Below, in pieces: positions 56,947 to 64,000 of a stretch of 64,000 nt of DNA. The position numbers and the translations under genes were made by a program. The DNA lies in contig BSBM01000050.1 of the NCBI GenBank assembly GCA_027924585.1, forward strand, positions 372,001 to 436,000, in the 5' to 3' direction. Positions within the stretch are counted from its first letter, which is position 1, and each line of letters begins with the position of its first letter. Source of the stretch: Larix kaempferi (Eukaryota; Streptophyta; Pinopsida; Pinales; Pinaceae). Under the pieces are notes generated by a model, which worked only from the letters and a program-made list of their open reading frames with translations, had not been told where the DNA came from and ran no database searches.

Positions 56947-58097
56947 ATGAGCACTTGGCCACAATTATATGAGGACGACAGTGACTTCTCAGCAGTCTAC
57001 CGACAGTTACAGACTAACAAGTCGTTGACCTCAAACTCCAACTACTTCTTGAAAGACACCTTTCTATACAAGCTTGGGCAGCTTTTTATATCGACCGGTG
57101 AGCACCGACAACAGCTCATTTGGGACACGCACTACAACAAGATTGCAGGGCACTTTGGAGTAGCAAAAACACTTGCTATTCTGCAAAATTATTTATTTTG
57201 GCCTACACTTAAATATGACGTCAACAAGTACATTTGATCATGCATGGTTTGTGCCATTTCTAATCCACCTAATCGATGACAGGGATTGTATACACCTCTT
57301 CTAGTTCCTAGTTGACCATGGGAATCTATTTCTATGGACTACTTGACAGGTTATCCTACTACCAGACATCAATATGATGCAATCTTAGTAGTAGTCGATC
57401 GATTTTCCAAGATGTCCATTCTCATACCATGTAAGAATACTACGATAGCCCAATAGACTGCTCAGCTCTTCTTTACACATGTTTGGAAACACTATGGTTT
57501 ACTAACGACCATTATTTCCGACTGAGATGACAGATTCGTCAGCATCTTTTGGAAGACCCTCTGGCAATTGTTAGACACACGAATCTCATTGTTGACAGCT
57601 TTCCATCCTCAAACCGACGGACAATGGAAGTTGTGAATCGCTTGGTAATACAACTGCTTCTCATGTACAATCACCAACATCGACGCACATGGGATGAAAG
57701 ACTTCCATACATCCACCACAGCTACAATCGAGATCCGAACAACTCTACAGGCAAGAGTCCATTTGAAGTCTGTTATGGATTTCATCCCTTAGCGCCTATC
57801 GACTTGATCAGCTCCCCGACACAGCTGAGTGACACCGACCACAACCAGCGAGAAGTTTATAAAGAAGTCAAGTTCAGAGATCAGATATGTGACATCCAGA
57901 AGTAGGCACAGGAAATGTTGCACAGAGCAAGCGAGAAAGCTAAGGCCCGACACGACAAGCATCGTATTCCTCATTCATTTCAAATTTGGGATAAGGTTTG
58001 GTTACATCTCAAGAAGGAGCGCTTCATAGGTCTATTCAAGAAGCTCAAGCCTTTGCGATATGGTCCCATTGTAGGTACAACAGATCCCATGTTCTAA
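56947..58097 (+). pseudogene. pol: Element 6 integrase, broken
   Basis: The zinc-binding part is HYNKIAGHFGVAKT, then a stop and SCMVCAISNPPNR. The core has WESISMDYLTGYP (first Asp) and TTIISD followed by a stop and DDRF (second Asp). AFHPQTDGQ is then followed by a frame change to [10 protein letters not shown] (Glu). The C-terminal part ends KKLKPLRYGPIVG (GPY-like). At least six stops or shifts are visible. Confidence 0.88.
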
Positions 58098-58324
58098 TGG
58101 AACACGAGAGCCCCAATTTTTTTTTCACTGCAAAGGTAATGGTTTATATTCCTTTGTCCTTATGAGGTTTTTCATCATGTTTACTATGATTTTATGCCTT
58201 TGCATTGTTTTCATTTAATTAGAGCTTTTCCCTTTGAAAAATTCTAGTTTTTGACTGTTTTTCTGAAAGTTGCAGGAAGCTTTGATTCCTCTCAAAAGGT
58301 CATTTTTAATCCCACAAACCTGCA
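58098..58324. other. spacer before the palindrome array
   Basis: T-rich DNA with no feature I can support. It separates the Element 6 integrase from the palindromes. Confidence 0.5.
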
Positions 58325-58690
58325 ATCCCACAATCCCGCAATTGCGGATTGCGGGAGCTTGTTTTTTCTCTTTTAAGTTTTTCCCATCCCGCAACCCGCA
58401 ACTCGCAAGTTGCGGATTGCGGGAAGACCGTGTAAATATGTTTGTTGAAACTTTTGTTCTGCAACGCACAATTGCGGATTGCGGATTGTGGAAAGTGGTT
58501 TGAATAATAAAGTGCATTGTGTGTTTCTGCAACCCGCAACCCGCAATTGCGGATTGTGGGAAGTTGTTGAATAAACTTTCGAACTTTGCAATCCCGCAAC
58601 CCACAATTTGCAGATTGCGGAATTATATTTTGATTTAATAAACGCGGTTTTGATCCTGCAACCCGCAATTGCGGATTGCGGATTGCGGGA
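58325..58690. repeat. array of six palindromes (core CCGCAATTGCGG) with unlike spacers
   Basis: Six inverted repeats are centred near 58341, 58405, 58471, 58546, 58607 and 58668, 60-76 bp apart. The core is CCGCAATTGCGG or a close variant, extended outward by CCCGCAAC and GATTGCGGG. Copy 2 (58387-58424) folds into a stem of about 18 bp with one mismatch. The 30-40-bp stretches between palindromes are AT-rich and do not resemble one another. Both strands have open frames through it, an effect of the repeat. Confidence 0.9.
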
Positions 58691-58800
58691 AGGATGTACA
58701 TACCTACGAAATTAACCTTCCGCAACTTATCTCCCTCAAATCTCAAGAATTGATCTCAGCCGTTGATTGGTTTTGATCTGACGGCTCAAATTTCACCCGT

Positions 58801-58898
58801 TCAAATTATTAAATAGGTCATTTTTCTTATTTTTCGCTATCATTTTCAAATTTGGAAAATTACCTTGTTGCTTGAATTTTACTGTTAGTTTTTACCAG
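58801..58898 (+). promoter_or_regulatory. putative internal promoter and leader of the second post-pol ORF
   Basis: TTATTAAATAGGT (58807-58818) is TATA-like. It is followed by AATTTTACTG (58875-58884) and GTTTTTACCAG, with its AG at 58897-58898, 54 bases before the ATG at 58952. The same modules in the same order lie before the Element 1 post-pol ORF. Upstream is AGCCGTTGAT and its near-inverse CTGACGGCT. Confidence 0.45.
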
Positions 58899-58951
58899 GG
58901 GTCCCTTGCCCGCCATTTTCAGCTGAAGCAGAATTTCTCTAGTTCACAAAC

Positions 58952-61900
58952 ATGTCGCGCAATACATGTTCTAATACTACCCACAAAGACCAGTTGAGCA
59001 AGGGCCCAAATTTTGGCATCTTCTCAGACACCAGTGGAAAGATCAGTGAAACCTACTAGGTAGATTGGTCTAAAATCTACTCGAAATTTGACAACGATGA
59101 CCTTTCAGACATTGAGAATGACCGCCCAACCTACGAGAAAATTAGGGATTCTCAGCTCCACGCAATTGCTACCAGACCTACCATCCTGCCTTATACCGAT
59201 GCATTTAAATGGATAGTAGAGCATGCCAACCCTAAATACCACTCATTTAATGACAAGGCGGGTTCACAATTAACCACGTTCCATCTTGAGGTATTTGTCA
59301 GGGCATTTTCCCTTAGACCACCTGTGCAGATCCTTAGTACCGCATGCCTGGATTCCTCTAACACCAGGTTTAATTTCAATTAAATGCTCAAATCCTGGAT
59401 GCACAAACCAACCAGCTTTATGCGCAGGCCTGAAAACTTATACCCAGTGTCATGGTTTAAAGAACCCTACTCGTTATTGGAACCTATGCTTTCTCGGCTG
59501 TATTGGCATTCCTAATTCCTCAATTTTTAAAGCTGAGTGGGCTCCTGTGGCTCATCATGTCTTAACTACAGGTGAATCTTTTCCTTGGGCTTCTATTTTG
59601 TCCTTTGAGCTTAAAACAACAATTGAAAAGTATCAGAAATCTCCTTCTACACAGAAACCCTATTTCTTTCTTTCAGCCTATGTGATGGATGTTTTCTATG
59701 CTTAATTTCAATATCCCAATATGGGATGGAATTGGACCCCCGCTGCTCCTCCTGTTCACATATATCATTCTGCAATGTGGGAGGATAATTATGTACCTCT
59801 ATTATATGACATTTGTGATCATTTCCTTGGTGCTATTTATCTCCAAATATTTAAGGAAGATGCACCAGCATTCTCAGCTGATGCCAAGATTTTCATTGCC
59901 ACAATTGGAGATTGGTATGTGGGGGAATCTTTCTGCTATGTCAGGATTTGGGGAAGCAGTGTTGTTCACCTGCTGCCTAGAATTGTTCTAGATAGGTTGT
60001 TGATTGAAGAAGTATCATATCAAACTGTAATATAAGGGGTTTATCCAAAAATTTTAGGTCCCAAGAGGAAAGGATGCCCTAAATTCCCCTTGAACCTTGG
60101 ACCTTTGGTTATCCCTACTTCCACCTGGGCTCAAGTGTTGGGTAACAAAATTGCTTCTTTGAAACTAGGATTTGCTGCTAAAAGAAGAAATGATCCTAAA
60201 GGATTCCTTGAGGCTCATTTCAAGCACAATCACATGAAGATGGGCTATGCACATGAAGATGTCCCAGATGACTCTATCTACTAGGGAGTCAATACTTTTT
60301 CTGAAGTCCCGACAAGGGATAAAAGAAAGGATGAACATAGCCAGATTTTGCTATACCAGCAAGAGCTCAGAGATAAGGTCTTCAACTACAGGAAATTTGA
60401 GCTCGATATGATTGAGCAGGTAAGAAAGGAGAGGGAAGAGAAGGAGGCTCAACAAGCTAAAACCCCTCTCACGTTGACTTATCCTGATGGTGATAAAGGC
60501 AAAGGACCTATGGAGGAGTCTCCTAAGGTAAGCACTACTGAACAATATAAAGTATTAATGCAAACTTCCCAGCAAGCAAAGAAAGAACTAGTACAAATTA
60601 CCTCAGTACTACACACCAAAGAGGTCAATCCATCTAGCTCAACAAATGATGTACAACTGATTATGGTCAGTAATCCAACAAAAAGGCAAAAGCTCATAAC
60701 TATTCCCTCTCAGATTCCCACTTTCGATATTGAAGATAGTGATGAGGAGGGTGAAGTAATTTCTCTTGTACCTGTATTACAGGAAAACACTGAAGGTGCA
60801 AAGGCAGTCTTAGATTTGTTGAACACCATAGTTATGAATGAACCCACTTCAGGTGAGAATATGTCTAAGGTTTCTGCTATTCTTGATGCAATAACTTCAG
60901 CCACATCACTTCCCTCAACAGAAGTTTCTCTAGTTACAACTTTTGAGGTGACACCTCCAACAACCTTGTCTCAGTTGTTTGATGCATTTAATTTTATCAC
61001 TCCTACACCTCTAGCTTTGACAATTCCACTCCTTACTCCCCCATTAACCATTGCATAGATCCAGTATTTGACTGCCCCCCTGCAATCACCTCCATCTCTT
61101 TCATTACCACCAGTTACTGATGTTCTAGATCCCTTTCCTCCTTCTCCACTTTCAGTTGTTGACACTCAAGATTCACCACGTGAATTTCTTACTTCCATTC
61201 CTTTACAACCTTTGTACCATCAAATAGTGAAGCTTTCCCTTCTTCCCAAATCTCATCTCAGGCTGCTATGTCTATTCCTAGTCCTACTGTCACCCAGACA
61301 CCCCTTTTCATTACAACAATAGATATGACCACATCATCCACTGATATGGTGGCTACTTTTGAAGATGATGTAATTGTTCTCCTGGGGAACTACTTTTACA
61401 GTAAGGCAACCAAGGTAGTAATGAAGAAAGGAAAAAGGAGAAGCATAGATCAAGGAGAATTGGAGGCACCCATTCCTGATCAAATAATCTGGACAAAGTA
61501 GTCTGATGATATCCAGGCAGAAGTAGTGGATGCATCTGCAGGAGCAAATTTTGATTCAGTCAGGACCATGAACATGGAGATTGACTTGGAAAAAGAAGAA
61601 CTAAAAAAGCTTCAAGAGAAATTGGCAACAACCAAGGAAGAGCATGAAGTTTATGTTCAGGATTTAAGGAAGATATTTGAAGACAAGTTGGAAGATCTGC
61701 AGTAGCAAAATACTTCTCTCCAGGTTAAACTACATGTTGCAGAAGCAAAAAATACTGTCAATGAGGAAATAATGGTTGTGTTTAAAAAATAACTTGAGGA
61801 TGCAACTACAAGTGCAGCCTCCTCTGCTTTTTCCAGGTTTTCCCAGCAAGAGTTCAAGGACCTAGCTAATCATGTTAACTAGGAGCATCATAAGCTTCTA

Positions 61901-62536
61901 GCTGAGCTATTTACCACCTTGGGTGAAATTCATGAGGCCTACATCGCCTTTGAGAAGATATCTGGTACCTTGAGCAAGCAAGTAGAGAAAAAAAAACATG
62001 CTTCTAAAGCTGTAGAAGACATCATGGATTGGCATAAGTATATGGAAGATAATCCAGCTGATATCCCTGAATTGGACAGTCTCAAATTTAGAAGGATTAG
62101 GACTGTCGTGCGGGATTGGGAGAGTGTCATTAAGATGGTAGAGGATACCATCAATTAGGGTCAAGCAAATTGCAGGAGAAGATGGTATGCCTCAGAAAAT
62201 CTCATGGAGATATTGGCATTCCCTGCAATGGGGCTCATCGAGAAGGTAGATCCACCAAAATTGATGATAGATCAGGTCGAAGCCCGTCGTGATGAAGTCA
62301 GAGAGAGGATCATGCGGATTGAGCACATCCAAATTGAAGACGTGGATTGGTTGATCAGGCAACCTGTTTCCATGGAGGGAAAGATCTATGTTTTTATCCA
62401 CATGTGGCATAAATTGGACAAAAATGAGATTGAAGGATCCACATGTGATCCCCATATATGGCTCGAATCTCCTAATTATCCAGATATAGATGAACTGATG
62501 GAAATTTGGGCCAAGTGGAAAGATTTCCTCACTTAA
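58952..62536 (+). pseudogene. second post-pol-type ORF, coiled-coil protein of unknown function, broken
   Basis: A ~1190-codon region from ATG 58952 (MSRNTCSNTTHKDQLSKGPN) to TAA 62534-62536, with stops and frame changes (frame 2, then 3 from about 59400, then 2 again from about 61270). The first third looks globular (FIATIGDWYVGESFCYVRIW). The middle is charged, then Ser/Thr/Pro-rich with an acidic patch (IEDSDEEGEV). The last third is helical with heptads (FEKISGTLSKQVEKKKHASK). The layout parallels the Element 1 post-pol ORF, and both contain a WAS motif followed by an aromatic, hydrophobic stretch. It probably belongs to a gypsy element whose pol is missing here. Confidence 0.55.
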
Positions 62537-63409
62537 TTGAATAATCCAATTTTGTAATCCCTGTTTTAGGGGAGTTTATCCTTTGTATTATTTTGTAAAT
62601 TATTATTTAAGGGGTAGATCTCTCTTAGGCAGATGATCATTTTGGGGTAGAAATCAACAGAAGAAGACTAGAGATACTCTGTTTAATGCAGAGCTTATAA
62701 TTTCTTACAGACTTTCACTAATACAGTAATGTTATTCTCTTGCATCATCTTTTGTTCATTGATCAAATTTATTTGATAAATATTGATTTTTACTTCAGGT
62801 TATTGTCTATGCTGTTTAATCCTTTGCGATTATTATTTCATGCAGAGATATCTGATTTGGATTTCTCCTTACGTTTGATCTGTGTATGCATGATGTTTTA
62901 ATTGAATTTGTTCAACTAAAATATTTATCTATTTCTGCAAATGATTCGTAGTAAATTATAATCTATGTTAATTTTTCAATTGACATATCGGTTACAAGTT
63001 AATCTTGAACGAGCTTAAACACTTAATATTGCATTCAGTTAATTTTAATTGATTGGTTGTAACTTAAGCAGATAAGGAATTGATATCCTTTACATTTTTG
63101 TCAAGTTGATGAACACACTTATCTATTTTCACATCAAATTGATCTGCACTTAAACAAGACACCTTTTAGAGTAGATTTGTTTTCAAACTGAACACACTTT
63201 GTTTTCCTTCTTTGGAAGACAGATCCTTTTAGGATCAAAACCAAAAGTGCGAGCGGAGGCCTTTGTATCCGTGGGAGATCACTATTCCAAACAGCTCGAG
63301 GATAGGGTAATACTTGTGCAAGTATATCTGAAGCCTTTGGCTGGGTTTTCTTTCTCTGTTGAGAGATTTGGAACCCATTCCAACACCCTACACACTTGAG
63401 GCCTCAACA
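62537..63409 (+). repeat. probable LTR between the post-pol ORF and the next gag
   Basis: The right end, GCCTCAACA, is followed two bases later by a primer-site-like sequence. The left end is unclear: purine-rich TTTTAGGGGAG (62571), TTTAAGGGGTAG (62607) and TTTTGGGGTAG (62639) are candidate polypurine tracts. No second copy is in the window, so the call rests on position alone. Confidence 0.4.
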
Positions 63410-63411
63410 AA

Positions 63412-63430
63412 TGGCGTTAGAAGGAGGGCC
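63412..63430 (+). other. primer-binding-site-like sequence
   Basis: TGGCGTTAGAAGGAGGGCC starts two bases after a CA end. The TGG start and position fit a primer site; the tRNA is not identified. Confidence 0.5.
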
Positions 63431-63441
63431 AATAGTAAAAT

Positions 63442-64000
63442 ATGCCTAAACAGAATACTAATAAACCTCCTCCAGCAAGAACATCATCGGTTGTCACTCG
63501 TAGCCAATCACATGCATCTACATCTAAACAACCAACTGTAATTCTTGGTACACCTGCAGCTGAGCAGGAAAATAGAAGGGATATCCTTATCATATCACCT
63601 ACTAGAGGACCCCTTTCACTTGAAAAAATACTGAAAAGTTCTAATGATAGTGTTGCTATAATACAACAAAGAATTACTGAACAACGAAATAAAGGACTAG
63701 CAACAATTCAACAGAACATCATTTCGTAGACTGATAACCAAGAAGTTCAACAGACAGGTGATCAAATCATTGAGAATCAAGATAAAACTGATCATCCAAT
63801 ATCCCCTGAGTACAACCTTGATTTGCTCTTTCAAAGAGTATCACAAGATCAACCTAATGTTGCAACTGGTGGACCACCACCCACTCCTCCTTCATCATCA
63901 TCCTCCTCGTCTAAAAGTGAACACTCCTATAGCTTTTCATATGAAGAAGAGGAAGAACAACCAATGGCTGAAGAAGGCCAGAACAGACCTTGGCTTGACC
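63442..64000 (+). pseudogene. gag: start of another gag ORF, runs off the window
   Basis: ATG 63442 opens MPKQNTNKPPPARTSSVVTR and continues for 95 codons to a TAG at 63727, after which the same frame stays open to the window end. The sequence is polar, with a poly-Ser run (PPTPPSSSSSSSKSEH), an acidic run (YEEEEEQ) and a final MAEEGQNRPWLD. A disordered N-terminal segment leading to a capsid domain just beyond the edge is the likely reading. The position directly after a primer site supports gag. Confidence 0.5.

Larger units (their letters stand above)
56350..58097 (+). mobile_element. Element 6: truncated Ty3/gypsy fragment (RNase H and integrase only)
   Basis: Only the back of pol is present: a trace of RT connection, RNase H and integrase. 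Gag, protease and the RT body are missing. The integrase text is unlike that of Elements 1, 2 and 4 and resembles the chromovirus side of Ty3/gypsy; no chromodomain is visible. It may be an insertion into, or a recombination product next to, Element 4. Confidence 0.75.

Noticed and set aside
58325-58690. CRISPR array (palindromic repeats with unlike spacers)
   Set aside because: It lies in plant nuclear retrotransposon DNA, the repeats vary in length and sequence, and no cas genes or leader are present. Reported as a palindrome array instead.
1-64000. tRNA genes, bacterial operons or prophage
   Set aside because: No tRNA cloverleaf was seen. tRNA-like matches are primer sites only, and all proteins are eukaryotic retroelement types.

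Overview
The window looks like an intergenic stretch of a large, repeat-rich plant nuclear genome. I found no convincingly intact host gene. Nearly everything recognisable is retrotransposon: Ty3/gypsy elements of several lineages, a gag-only (TR-GAG type) element, two LINEs, a solo LTR, a small inverted-repeat element and 5S-rRNA-derived repeats. The plant origin rests on the chromodomain gypsy element primed by initiator tRNA-Met, the Tat-like gypsy pol ending, the tRNA-Asp-type primer site and the plant-type LINE proteins. Old, heavily mutated insertions and a low gene density would fit a gymnosperm, but that is an inference.

Layout. 1-3506: a LINE RNase H fragment, AT-rich DNA, a 153-bp tandem repeat, a possible first exon of a host gene, and a ~0.78-kb tandem duplication in which one copy carries a ~113-bp inverted-repeat element. 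3507-28625: one old Ty3/gypsy element (Element 1, + strand, TSD AATGT) with gag, protease, a second gag-like domain, RT, RNase H, integrase and a long coiled-coil ORF after pol. A younger chromovirus of the Del/Tekay type (Element 2, 11361-23934, - strand, TSD AGACT) sits inside its integrase gene. 28626-36530: unassigned DNA with a duplicated gene-like segment, a 5'-truncated LINE (A) and a tandem array with two 5S-rRNA-like blocks.

36600-44551 is an old LINE (B). It is split at 39638 by a gag-only element (39638-44027, TSD GGTAG) and cut again at 44552 by a Tat-like gypsy element (Element 4). Element 4 is itself interrupted in gag by a solo LTR (47866-49515, TSD CAAAG). After Element 4 pol come a truncated RNase H-integrase piece of another gypsy lineage (56350-58097), an array of six near-regular palindromes (58325-58690), a second long post-pol coiled-coil ORF (58952-62536), a probable LTR with primer site, and the start of another gag that runs off the window.

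How the parts work together: these are selfish elements, not a cellular pathway. Gag would form particles, protease would mature them, RT/RNase H would copy RNA primed by a host tRNA, and integrase would insert the copy. Almost all coding regions here are broken by stops, frameshifts or changed catalytic residues. The items most worth a second look are the palindrome array, the shared promoter/leader module before the two post-pol ORFs, the second gag-like domain between protease and RT in Element 1, the 5S-derived array, and the gag-only element with an ORF inside its LTRs. All counts and alignments were made by eye.
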